A DNA stretch of 64,000 nt from Bombardia bombarda (lineage: Eukaryota; Ascomycota; Sordariomycetes; Sordariales; Lasiosphaeriaceae): positions 2,108,001 to 2,172,000 of the forward strand of contig JAULSR010000002.1 of assembly GCA_030512295.1 (NCBI GenBank), given 5' to 3'. The notes beneath the pieces were generated by a model. The model was not told the DNA's origin. It did no database searches and worked only from the letters and a program-made list of their open reading frames with translations. This document shows, one piece after another, positions 33,600-44,026 of this stretch (within the stretch, counting starts at the first letter, position 1; the number at the start of each line of letters is the position of its first letter). Made by a program: the position numbers and the translations under genes.

Positions 33600-34805
33600 C
33601 CCTCAAAATGGCTCCTCATCTTCGAGCGCGAAAAGCCCTACAAGATCCTCAGCGACCTAGGATCCTCCGCATACGAGAATTATCAAAAGACAAACATCGA
33701 GACCGAGGACGGACTCACAACCGAGCTGATACGTGATCTTCGTGGGAGACAAGATGAATTTCATCTGGACTCGCATGGCTTTCAAGTTTCCTGCCACTCT
33801 CTTCCTTGGGCCGGAAGCGATAGCGGCTTCAACTGGTTCGACGCTTGTCGAGCGAGACTACCTCCCCGAGGTGGAGAGGCTTGTCCGAACACAGATCCCC
33901 AATGTAACTAGCGTTCACATATTTGACCAGCGTGTAAGTATTTACCTACGCATGCATACACCGCACCGACCTGCTCATTGCCTGTACAATGAAAGAGTTA
34001 ATGATTGGACTCCACGTGCGCCAAGATTCGACGTAACGTCTCATATCAAAGCGCTGGACTGAGGCATATCGATCTTAACAACAGGGCGTTTTATCTGCTA
34101 CCTGTCAACACGGCCCATGTCGGTATGTATACCACTCTACCCAGCATACCTGTTTGGTACCTAGGTTCGCAGAACAAGTCGTTACTCACGAGATTTTCCA
34201 AGACTCGACCCCCGCGAGCGCTGTACAGCGCGTAAGGCGCGAAATGGGCGACCAAGCAGAGAGTCTTCTCAAGGGCCGTATCCGCATAACTAAGTGAGCC
34301 AACCAGTCACGTTAGACGTCACTACTCACCTGTAGGAAAAATCAGACCCTTTGCAACGCTAACCAACTACGATGGTCTGGCGCCATGAAGTCTCTGGCGG
34401 CCCATCAACCATCGTGTCGAGGATAACCCTCTGGCTGTCTGCGATGGCAGTCTCGTCGACTACGACGACATGCTCGCATCCGATCACGTCACCCGCGACT
34501 ACGTCGGGGAGACCTTCAACCTCATGTACCGCAGCAAATACGATTGGTACTACATCAGCAATCAAGATGTCGACGAGGTCCTGATGTTCAAGACCTACGA
34601 TTCCAGCAGCCAAGTTGCAGCCAGACGTACGTGAGAAACACCAGCCTATGGGAGATCAATGAGAGATACACTGAGGCGACAATATGGAGCTGACCCGACT
34701 GTCATAGATTGTCCCCATGCGTCCTTCCACCACGCCAAGGTGCCAGCGGGAACGCTTCCGCGAGAGAGCATCGAGGTTCGAGTCCTCATTTTCAGCAATG
34801 ACTGA
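33600..34805 (+). pseudogene. CmcJ/AsaB-family hydroxylase/desaturase-like gene with frame breaks
   Basis: Family blocks occur in order: FEREKPYKIL, LIRDLRGRQDEFHLDSHGFQ, LVERDYLPEVERL, FDQR before an intron at 33934-34084, PVNTAHVEQ (joined across 34123-34172), LLKGRIRITNLWRPINH (joined across 34294-34390) and DWYYISNQDVDEVLMFKTYDS, then CPHASFHH after the intron 34627-34707, ending at 34805. The frame changes between HGFQVSCHS and TLVERDY; one G fewer in the GGG at 33808-33810 would explain it. The phases of the exon ending 33933 and the exon starting 34085 also do not match, so a second lesion is likely. Relatives include AsaB-type and GA4-desaturase-like enzymes of secondary metabolism. 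The 5' end is uncertain. Confidence 0.65.
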
Positions 34806-35008
34806 GTGTACATATGGATAGTCAATGTCTGCAGAATACAAATAGTTGGGGTGGATTTCATGGTTGATGGGAAATGTCAGAACGTATGAGTGGGCAGGTG
34901 TGGATGAGAGGAGGTGGCCATGTCCAATGAAATTAGTTCTGGTAGAGAAGCAAAACATAGTTTATCAAGAGTATGCATCCAAAATGCCACCAAGGAAATG
35001 TGCCCTTC

Positions 35009-35830
35009 TCACAGCCTTGCTGTCAGCCAGTTTATCCGCTCTTTCGAGCCAAGAGGTCCGACTCTGTCCAGTCGTCTGTTGTACTCTTGAATCACCTTCA
35101 TGTATGTCGACGCCAGTTTATCACCGAACGCAGATATTAGGACACCATCAGTCGAAATGCTGCATAGGACTGGCAGCATACCATTGGCCTCGAGCGACCG
35201 AAGACCAGAGGTTTGGTGGATGGCTGGCGGTGTAGCTGCAGACTTGGAGCTCAGGCTCTGGGGCGGCTGCCATTGAGTGCACACGAACTCGATCTCAAAT
35301 CCGACAAGAAAATTCAAGCCCAAGCTTTTGGCGTCAAAAAGCACACGCTGCAGGGCGGTGCGGGGACAAAAGGGGAATATATCGGTCAGGAGCAGTGTCT
35401 TTTCGTCTGTGTTGCCGGGCACGCTGGCGAAGTTACAGAAGATGTAGGCGTGCGCGTGCAGCCCCGGGCAGGCGCGTATGGATGACAAGTCTGGGATGAG
35501 GCGCCCCTGACCAATGGGTTCTCCAACTGGGCCAGAGGGATTATCAGCAGTCAAGGGCGCTGTATCGTCAATCAGCGTCATGTTCAGGCCGCCCAGTCGA
35601 TGGCTCTTGCCCATCTCCAGCATCTGGCGCATGTATCTGATAGGGAACACCCGAGCCCGGACGGTAGACGTGAAGTCGAGCCATTGAAGATGAATGAAGC
35701 GAATTTGTGGATTTTGGGAGAGAAACGCGTCGAAGAGCTGCAAGCCCGACATGGCGGCGGTATCCGTACTTTCCATTCCTCCAGCACCTCTTAGGCAATT
35801 GCCAAGGGGAGAAGGTCGTTCGAGCAACAT
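35009..35830 (-). pseudogene. Glutamine synthetase-like protein, N-terminal part only
   Basis: A 273-residue open frame matches the N-terminal beta-grasp part of the fungal glutamine-synthetase-like (GlnA/FluG-type) family: FIHLQWLDFTSTVRARVFPI, LTADNPSGPVGEP, LIPDLSSIRACPG, and LNFLVGFEIEFVC, which carries the first metal-binding Glu pair. After ISTDGVLISAF the similarity weakens and the frame ends at 35009 in RINWLTARL, before the region with the H-x-E and P-G-Q motifs needed for ATP, glutamate and metal binding. The following 200 bases on the same strand, up to the end of the CmcJ-like gene, do not encode the missing domain in any frame. It cannot be a working synthetase; a truncated gene is the best reading. 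Starts at ATG 35828-35830; ATG further in (MESTDTAAM) is possible. Confidence 0.72.
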
Positions 35831-36561
35831 CGTTCCTTCCCTCTTGTATCTCCCGAGCTACGTATCTAGGTAGGTATGTACATACAGTACATTTGGGGAA
35901 GCTGCCACCCACGGGTCACCAACACCAGACCTGTGCTCTCCCTTCTCTGTTCTGCACGCTGCAGATACTGTGATATCGAGCCAAAATAAAACCCCCTTGT
36001 CAGGTATTGTGGCTTTCGCCGAAGCCCATGTTTTTCTGAGCTTTGTACCTTTTCAAACCCTTGTACGCGCACGTCCAACCCTGGCGCTCCCCTTGTCAAT
36101 ACCTGCCCCACAGGTTTTATATACCCATCATACCACAGTAGATGTGACATCGGTCACACGGCACCAAGCAGGCTCTGGCCGGGTAGGTCTTCCATGCCTT
36201 GGGCAGCAACATACCTAATTGACGCTCTGCTCTTTTCTTTTGTGAGCACCCAACATCGGTGTTGACGTTCCAGTCGCTAAGTATTTTCAGGCATGAAAAT
36301 CTCGGACCGACTGCCTTTTTTAAGCTGTCTGACAGCCCCGGACTGTCCCAGGTCGCACCGTGGCTGCTGCACCCGACGGAATTTCGGAATTAACCACCAA
36401 TTCTTGTTGGCATGAGCGTTCTCATACGACCTTGAATACCAGGTACATACACCCATTGGGCACAGCCAGCCGCCTGGTACAATCACATCACGAGTTCTAC
36501 TGTGTTCGAAGCCGCGTCCAGTTACCCTCTTCGAGCGAGAGGCGGTCCAAACAGAGCCACC
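35831..36561. other. Divergent spacer between GS-like and GGT-like genes
   Basis: About 730 bases without a gene. Contains a CTAGGTAGGTATGT element at about 35866-35880, part of a dispersed motif. Confidence 0.5.
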
Positions 36562-38486
36562 ATGATGCCCTTGGACCCTAGGCCTCCTTTTATATATCGC
36601 TTCAAGCTCTACTTAGACACCATGTTATTTACGAGCTTCATTAGGCTACCCGCTCTGCCCATTCGATGCATCGAAGTAGCCATGGTGTCGGTCATGCTTC
36701 TCGCCGCCCTCGTAGTCCTTTCCAGGGCTTCTTTATGCACCGCTAGTCTCTGCTCTGTTAATCCGACTCCTCCACAAGAATCAGAGGATAGGCTCGGCGC
36801 TGTGGCTTCACTGGATGCAAGGTGCAGCGCGATCGGGGTGGACATCTTACGGAAGGGAGGGAATGCTGCCGATGCGGTAAGAAACCGGTCATGACTCGAC
36901 TGATAGTCGACACGGACGCACTTCACGATGAACACAAACTAACAGCTACATCACCCAAATCCAGACGGTGGCTGCGCAGTTTTGCAGTGGCGTTATTGGT
37001 AAATGCCTGTCCTTTCGTTGCCTCGTCCGACCATTCTCACTCACACTTGGGCAGGGATGTACAACACCGGCATAAGTGGAGGTAGTTTCATGCTGATAAG
37101 GGACAGCGCTAGACGTTTTGAGTTTGTTGATTTTCGAGAAACTGTACCTGCTGCCAGCAGCGAGACAATGTTTAATAATAATGTGACAGCCTCCATCCTT
37201 AGTAGCATAGCCTCATAAGTACATTCCTAACCGATGTCTCTATTCGTGATCCAAGCGCTGACAACTACTGAGTGGAGTACCAGGGGAGATCAGAGGCCTT
37301 CAGTATCTCCATTCGAAATATGGTTCCCTTCCATGGGAAAAACTAGTCGACCCATCAGTCAAGCTTGCCCGGGACGGCTTCCTTGTGGGAACGGACTTTG
37401 AGTCCCAGATGGATAGGATTGACGACCAAAGCCTCTTCTTGGACCCGATATGGGCCCCTGAGTTTTCCCCCCAAGGAAGACGCTTGATGGCAGGGGACTT
37501 AATGAAGCGGCCCAAATACGCCGAGACACTCGAGATAATCCGTGACCGAGGACCGGATGCCTTTTACTCGGGCTTCATTGCCAGCACCATGGTTGCAGCC
37601 CTACAGGATAACAATGGAGTTATGAGACTAGAAGACCTACAAGACTACCAGGTTGTGAATCGGCAACTTAGGTCCATCCAGTACGACGGCTATCGAATCA
37701 CTGGCGGTGGCTCACCAGCGGGGGGAGTCGTCAGTTTGAGCATTCTCAACGCCTTAAAGGGGTATTCGGACCGAGACCAACAGTCCGCCGTCAATCTAAC
37801 ATCGCATCGGCTGAGCGAGATAATGCGGTTTGCCTTTGGAGCAGTGAGTAATACCCAGCTTGGTCTGAACATCAGGGGCTAACTAACACTCATTCAAGCG
37901 TACCAAACTGGAGATCCCAAGTTCGTGGATGGATTAGAACTGTACGAAGAAGCTATGCTGTCCCAAGAATTCGCCGCCGAGATAAGGGGAAAGATCAGCG
38001 ATGAACACACACAACCTGTTGAAGCCTACAATCCTGACGGATTGGAAAGTCTCGAAACGTACGTGCGGCACATCTTAGATTCCGTCCCTTGCTCTTGCCC
38101 TTGTTCTCTAATTGAATCACACCTCTTGATTCACTAACACGACACACTCGACCTCCTTTTACCCAAACAGTCCAGGCACAGCTCACATATCTGCCGCTGA
38201 CGCCTCAGGGCTTGCCATCTCCCTGACAAGCACCATCAACCTGACATTTAGATCTCGTCTCATGGTGCCCGAGTCAGATGTTGAAGTGAACACTGCTTCC
38301 CAGGTTCTGGTCCAGAATGGTTTCGATAATGGAACCGTCGCCTACCTTGAGGAGAGAGGCCACACGGTGGTCTGGGTGGAGAGCGGACACGGTTCGGATC
38401 TCCAGCTCGTAAGAAGACTTCCGAACGGAGCCTTTGATGCGGCAAGTGAACCTAGGCAGGCACAGTCCGGTGGGTTTGCGGTATAG
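36562..38486 (+). pseudogene. Gamma-glutamyltransferase (GGT) with internal deletion, frame break and mutated splice donor
   Basis: Six exons can be traced: 36562-36876, 36965-36998, 37055-37214, 37273-37843, 37899-38058 and 38171-38486. An N-terminal signal anchor (MVSVMLLAALVVLS) precedes GAVASLDARCSAIGVDILRKGGNAADA, GGSFMLI and GEIRGLQYLHSKYG. The autoprocessing Thr is kept in PGTAHISAADASG, the start of the small subunit. That subunit is only about 103 residues against roughly 190: after LMVPESDVEVN it jumps to QVLVQNGFDNGTVAYL, losing the Ser-Ser and Gly-Gly substrate-binding loops. The intron at 37215-37272 starts with AT instead of GT. The join RTKL/GDPKF at about 37910 needs one extra G. 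GGT cleaves gamma-glutamyl bonds of glutathione; this copy should be inactive. Confidence 0.75.
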
Positions 38487-38782
38487 GTGTGGGTAATTCG
38501 TCACCGAGAGGCCCAGTTTTCACCTTTCAAGACTCGTTTTACCTTGAAGAAGTATCAATAATTTTGATCACAATTTCCACGTTATCATTTAATTACAATT
38601 TTCGAGCCTGCAATTTAGCAACATATCAGGCGACAGCTGAGGGACAAAGCAAGAAGCTCAGCTAAGTAGTGAAGGAAAGAAGTTGTAAAGTTGATCAGAC
38701 TTGGAATTGAGTCAATGGTTGAGAGCATGGGTTGAGGAGCACCCATTACCTCCTCCAAACAAGCTAACTATGGAACCAGCCC

Positions 38783-41569
38783 TCACTGGCCAACAAAGGT
38801 CCATGCCAGCTCTCCCATGTCCGCGCCATCGTCGCGAGTAATCCTCACCTGCTTGGCCTTCTCCCTCGGCATCACATCAAAGCCATTATTGCTAACCGTA
38901 ACCCCCTGTCTTTCGGCAAACACAAACCCCTTGACCGGCTTCTCGGCCGAAACTTCGACCAAATCCTTCTCCAGATACTTCACCTTGACCCCCCGATCAG
39001 CAAAGTCAAGATACTTGATCGGATCCGGCCACGATGTGTCAGAAGCCACCTCCTCCCCACCCACCAATAGCGAAGCATGGATGACAACATAACCCCTATC
39101 CAACACATGCTTCAACTTCTCATCGGCCCCTTCATATCTAAGCCCAGAAAATACTTCTGTCGTTCCATTCGGCAACACCGTCACCTCCTCCTCAATTGTC
39201 TGTCCTTCATCCTCGCCCGTCTCGGCAGAAATAAACCGAATGACAACCAGTCCCTGCACGGGCTCAAGCCGCGCACTGGCAACCCACACATCAAACACGA
39301 CATCCCTCACCGCCTCTCTCAGGTCAACATGCCCTGTATCCCTCTTCCACAGCTCATCAGCCGGCCGCGTGGTCCAATCATGAAACTTCCTCACCACCCC
39401 GACAGCCAGCGGCGCCAGCGCGCGCTTGATGGCATAATACGCCGGCTTCTTGACCAGGTAGTAGTCCACCACGGCCCACGACACTGTCGGCCAGCAGTCG
39501 TTCAGTTGCCACACCAGCACGCCGCCACACCCCCTCGATACTTTCCCATCATTTTGCTGTGTCCCCCACTGCCGCCGCCACCCCCTATACGCCCACGAGA
39601 CTGCATCCGCCTGCATCACCTGCGTCAGATGCGCAAACCCCTTCATGTCATACTTGATCCGAAAGTTCTCCCCGAGATACGTCAGCAACCGGCGCTCGTG
39701 TCCAACAGCCTTGTTGTGAAAATCCATCGTCCTGCTCCCGGGATATCTATCCCTCGAACCCTCCCCTCCAACCAAGAACCGATCAATAGTATCAAGATGC
39801 GGATACCCCTCCATGCCAAATTCACTGACAAACCGCCCGCCCATCTGCGGCAGCTGCTGATACGGCCGCATCTCCCCATGCCAGATATTCCACTGATGTA
39901 TATCCCCCACATTCGCATCGACTTTCAGCGTCGTACTCGTCCCATTGCCCCATGGGCTGCCAGGATGATACACCACCTGTCCCCCTCCCATTCCCTTCAT
40001 CTCCTCCCTCACCACCCTAGGCAACAACTCCTCATAGATAAACCTCCCCGGCCAATTCGTCCCCAACCATCCCTCCGGGTCCTTATCCTCCTCATACCGA
40101 TACTCCAGCCCATACCTCTCCACAATCTGATAGTCCTCATTATTGCCACACCAAATCACCAGCGACGGATGGCTCCTCAACCTCCGCACATTCTGCCGTG
40201 CCTCAGTCTCGACAGACGCCAAGTACTCGGGGTACGTCGGATACGACGCGCACGCAAACATAAAGTCCTGCCACACCAGAACCCCCAGCTCGTCGCAGGC
40301 AGCGTAGAATTCGTCTGATTCATAGACGCCGCCGCCCCAGACGCGGATCATGTTCTGGTTGCCGGCAGCGAGCAGGGCTATCCAGGCGCGGTAGCGGGCG
40401 GGCGTGAGGGTGGCGAGGGAGGTGTCGGCGGGGATCCAGCAGGAGCCGCCGGAGAAGATGGGGATGGCGTTGATGCGGAGGTAGAATGATTGGCCACCGG
40501 CGGGAGTGTCTTTTTCCTGGACGAGCTCGACGGTGCGGAAGCCGATTGTTTGGTGGGTTTCGGCCAGAACAGCAGCGGCGGACTTGTCAGTAGTAGGAGC
40601 AGAGATGGCTCGTAAGCGCAGCTCGTAGAGGTTGGCGGGGCCGTAGCCGCGCGGGTACCAGAGCTGGGGGTCGGGGATGGTGAATTTGGGGGAGGTGTAT
40701 GTCCAGGGTGGTGTTTCTTCTGCTGCTGGGATGTTGACGTCGTCGTTGTCCTTGTCCTCGTCATCCTTATACCCCCTAAACTGAACAACTACCTCCCCCC
40801 CAAACCACACCTCAACCTCCAAAAAGTCCATCGCTTCCGCGCCCAGGATCGTCGCCGAGACAGCAACCTCCACCGTCGGCGCCTCCCTTCCACCACTCAA
40901 ATCAACAGCATACTCAGCCCGAACATCCTCCACCCTGACCGTCCACACCTCGAGCTGCGCCGGCTTCCACGGCCCGCAGGTCAGAATGATAGGCCCCCAG
41001 TCCCAGCCCCAGTGGCACTGCGCCTTGCGCACCGGGCCCCTGCTGACCTCGGTCTGATGAACAATAAAGTCGTGCTCGGGGTGGGCTGCAACAAGTTCCA
41101 GCCCGCGACGACGGGCTGGCTCAAAGATGATCTCAAGATTATTTTCACTCTCAGCGGGGAACGACAGCAGCAGGCGGCCGACATCAACGCGATGCTCGAC
41201 AAACATATTGTCGGACCGCAGGATGACCTCGCCGTTGAGCGTCACGGTGGCGAAGGTGTCGAGGCCCTTGAAGACTAGCTCTGCTTTTGCTGTACTAGAA
41301 ACAGTAGTAACCTCTGGGGGAGTTGGGAATGTAGTCCGGTAGATCCAAGCCTGTTCGCCCACCCAGCGCACTTCTAGCTCGTTGAGGCCGACGTGAGGGT
41401 CGGGGATCTTGCCGTGGCGCTGGAGCTCGGTATGCACCTCGCTGGGGAGGTGGTCGACTGGGAGCCATTCTGCTATTTTTGGCGGTGCTGCATCTGGGTC
41501 GTCTGGGTCGTGATGCTGTTTGAACTCCCAGCCCGAGGAGATGGTGTGGATGGTGTGGGGGTGGGTCAT
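38783..41569 (-). CDS. Beta-mannosidase, GH2 family, intracellular (MndB-like)
   Basis: A single uninterrupted 928-residue frame. It starts with the GH2 sugar-binding jelly-roll domain (SSGWEFKQ, the LDTFATVTLNG block), then the immunoglobulin-like domain and the TIM barrel. The acid/base Glu is in WCGNNED at about residue 477 and the nucleophile Glu in FVSEFGMEGYPHL at about residue 581. There is no signal peptide, which places it in the clade B, cytosolic beta-mannosidases of fungi that release mannose from the ends of beta-mannosides or manno-oligosaccharides; clade A enzymes are secreted. The C-terminal beta domains are complete and the protein ends GELAWTFVGQ. Full length and free of frame breaks. 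Confidence 0.95.
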   Translation of the reverse strand: MTHPHTIHTISSGWEFKQHHDPDDPDAAPPKIAEWLPVDHLPSEVHTELQRHGKIPDPHVGLNELEVRWVGEQAWIYRTTFPTPPEVTTVSSTAKAELVFKGLDTFATVTLNGEVILRSDNMFVEHRVDVGRLLLSFPAESENNLEIIFEPARRRGLELVAAHPEHDFIVHQTEVSRGPVRKAQCHWGWDWGPIILTCGPWKPAQLEVWTVRVEDVRAEYAVDLSGGREAPTVEVAVSATILGAEAMDFLEVEVWFGGEVVVQFRGYKDDEDKDNDDVNIPAAEETPPWTYTSPKFTIPDPQLWYPRGYGPANLYELRLRAISAPTTDKSAAAVLAETHQTIGFRTVELVQEKDTPAGGQSFYLRINAIPIFSGGSCWIPADTSLATLTPARYRAWIALLAAGNQNMIRVWGGGVYESDEFYAACDELGVLVWQDFMFACASYPTYPEYLASVETEARQNVRRLRSHPSLVIWCGNNEDYQIVERYGLEYRYEEDKDPEGWLGTNWPGRFIYEELLPRVVREEMKGMGGGQVVYHPGSPWGNGTSTTLKVDANVGDIHQWNIWHGEMRPYQQLPQMGGRFVSEFGMEGYPHLDTIDRFLVGGEGSRDRYPGSRTMDFHNKAVGHERRLLTYLGENFRIKYDMKGFAHLTQVMQADAVSWAYRGWRRQWGTQQNDGKVSRGCGGVLVWQLNDCWPTVSWAVVDYYLVKKPAYYAIKRALAPLAVGVVRKFHDWTTRPADELWKRDTGHVDLREAVRDVVFDVWVASARLEPVQGLVVIRFISAETGEDEGQTIEEEVTVLPNGTTEVFSGLRYEGADEKLKHVLDRGYVVIHASLLVGGEEVASDTSWPDPIKYLDFADRGVKVKYLEKDLVEVSAEKPVKGFVFAERQGVTVSNNGFDVMPREKAKQVRITRDDGADMGELAWTFVGQ

Positions 41570-42277
41570 GGTGACGGGGTTGAATGTCTCTTAATTACAT
41601 GCAGGAACAATTGAGTTTCTAGAAATATTAAAAATTGAGTATCATAGTCTACTCTTTACGAGATTTGGGAAGTCGGTCATGTTCTTGTGATATAAGTGGT
41701 GCTGGTGGTTAGATCGGGTGCCGATGCGGGGCTTCGGGCCCAATTCGAGCGAGGAGGGGAGAGCAACACAAGCTCCAAAAAGGGGGCAAAACTACATCAT
41801 CACCACCAGATCAGGCATACATCATATCTCATACCGAATTCAAAAGAAACTCACGATAAAACAAACAGATGTGTGCTGATATGAGAGTATTCTGTACATT
41901 ACCTAACCGTATTCTCGGTTGTACATGTAAGGCCTGTGTGCAAAGCTTAGGAGACCTTCCCTTGAGTTGTTACCTTTCCCCGTTTTACCCTTTGTCTTCC
42001 TTCCCAACCCTCTTGCGCAACTTCTCCAATAGACGAGAAAAGCTCTCCCGAATAATTGTAGCAACATATAGTAGAATCCCCCACCAAAACGCCAATGCTC
42101 GAGCCAAGCCAGTTTCCCTCCTCTTCAACTCACTCTACAACCACTACAGGAGAGGAGTCTGCCAGTCCTCGAAGGAACCACCATCCTCCATGTAGATCAA
42201 CTTCCTCAATCCCAAGCTGCTCGTCGACAAAAAAGCAATCGAAAAAGAGCAATTCCACAACCCCTTTCCTCCCCACC
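41570..42277. other. Intergenic region, 0.7 kb
   Basis: No gene was found. It contains the promoter of the minus-strand beta-mannosidase gene and the 3' region of the minus-strand UBC6 gene. Confidence 0.5.
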
Positions 42278-43263
42278 TCATATCAACCCCTCCCCCAGCA
42301 CCCTCGCAATAAGCACATAAACAAACAACACCGCCCCCACCACCAACAGCTTATTATTAAACAACCATCCCCGTCCCGCCTCCCTCTGCTGCATCACCAC
42401 ATCCACCACCGCATGCGCAGCCTGCCCCCCGCTGCCCCCCGCCGCGGACCCAATCCCCAACTGCGGTCCGCACGAGCCCTGTCCCGCCTGTCCCACCGGC
42501 TCAGCCCTCACCCCCGTCGCCAGATCCACATAGTTCTCCCTCATCCACTCCCAATTCTCCTTGTCCACGTCGGGCCACTCTGACCGAAACTTGACCCCGC
42601 CATCGCCCGCCTTGACATTCCCCTTGCCATGGTTCACACTGCCATTCGATTTCGCATGCGAGCCGCCGCCGGTCGAGTTCCACCAGCGGGAGCGCGCGGC
42701 GAACTGGCGGCGCTGCGCGTCGGTGCCGGCGATGGAGCCGGTCGTGACGTCCTCCGAGGTCATGAAAGACAATAAACCGATGAGGATGGTGGAGACCTCC
42801 CAGGCGGGGTTGAAGGACTTGGGGTGGTAGTCGGAGATGCTGAGGCAGAGGCGCGACGAGGGCTGGAACCGGCCCGAGGGCGTGTGCATGCGGATGGCGG
42901 GCGGCGCGAACGGGTAGTTGGGCGGGAAGATGAGGGTGCCCCAGTACTGGCCGTTGTGGTAGGGCGTGTCTTCGGGGCCGGTGATGAGGTAGTGCCATCT
43001 GCGTGGGGAGGGGGTGGTTAGTTTTGGGTGGGCAAGGGGGGAGTGATGACTTACTCGAGGATGTTGGTGTCGGACGGGTGCGCCGTGATGTACGGTGGCG
43101 GGTTCTCCGAGATTGCCTTGTACTCGCGCGTCAACTGTGTTTGATGGGTTAGCGAGGGGCTCCCGGCGGGAGGGATTTTGTCTTGCAGGTATGTTGAACA
43201 GAAAACTTGGGAGGGGTGGGAGTGGGGGATACGTACGCGCTTCTGTGCCGCTCGAGTGGCCAT
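42278..43263 (-). CDS. UBC6: Ubiquitin-conjugating enzyme E2 Ubc6 (UBE2J type, tail-anchored)
   Basis: Exons 43263-43237, 43134-43055 and 42998-42278 encode 275 residues. The UBC fold starts MATRAAQKRLTREYKAI; LITGPEDTPYHNGQYWG and FPPNYPFAPPAIRMHTPSGRF match the Ubc6/UBE2J subfamily, which lacks the usual HPN motif. The catalytic Cys is in SSRLCLSISDYHPKSFNPAW. A Gly/Ser/Asn-rich linker leads to a single C-terminal hydrophobic segment (LLVVGAVLFVYVLIARVL) for tail anchoring in the ER membrane, where Ubc6 serves ER-associated degradation with ligases such as Doa10. It is divergent from SAM50 with about 760 bases between start codons. No defects. Confidence 0.95.
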
Positions 43264-44026
43264 TTCGAAATGGTTCTTCTTCTAGTGATCGGAAGAGATG
43301 GGTTGATCTTAGTGAGGGGCGATGCCACTGGTCGGATGAAGAAGAGAATGAAAGAGCGAATGCGGCTCTTGGTGCCAGAAAGGTTGAGGACTTTTCCAAC
43401 CCAGATGTTGAATAGTGGTGGTGGTGGTGGTGATGCTGACAGCAGCGTTGGTGACTGCGGCAATGGCAACGTGAATGTGGAGCAAATCGAATGTGGGACA
43501 AGGCGAATGACGGTTGCTGAATGTTGTCAGCCAAAGAAATCTGGGCCTGGATCTTGTCCCCTGGGCAAAATGGCTAGAGTTAAATAAGTACCTACACTAA
43601 CCCTCTCCGATTAGGCGGGAACTAAGTTTGATGTGGGGCACTAGTGCGGAATATTAACGTTACACTACTTAGCTTTTCAAACTCATCCTGGAAGTTACAC
43701 AGTTCCTTTAGCGAAGTCAGCCACAGTACGAAAACCCAACCCACACTACGAAGGGCATTCGGCAAGTTTCAGGGAACAGGTGTATCCGTAACAGCCACAT
43801 TATCAACTGAACCAATCAGCCATCCATCATAAGTCTCAACACGGTTAGTGTTTTATCACTCGCGCTAAATCGTGGACCTCTGAACCTTGAAGGTCGGATA
43901 GCGGTCGACTGATCCCAAGCTGTCCCTGGAGCTGTCCTGCATCCCGACCGCACTTTAACGCTCTCTGTTCAAAGGCAAGCCGCAAAACACTACAAGCTCT
44001 CACAAACAAGGTTGAGGGACGCTCCA
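43264..44026. other. Bidirectional promoter region of UBC6 and SAM50
   Basis: About 760 bases between two divergent start codons. A GTGGTG tract at 43418-43430 lies on the UBC6 side. No other gene was found. Confidence 0.55.

Noticed and set aside
34765..34785. Perfect T-arm-like hairpin GAGGTTCGAGTCCTC
   Set aside because: It lies inside the last exon of the CmcJ-like gene and is explained by codons for IEVRVL.
39077..40318. 413-codon frame opposite the beta-mannosidase
   Set aside because: Pro/His/Arg-rich shadow of a GH2 gene with full family match on the other strand.
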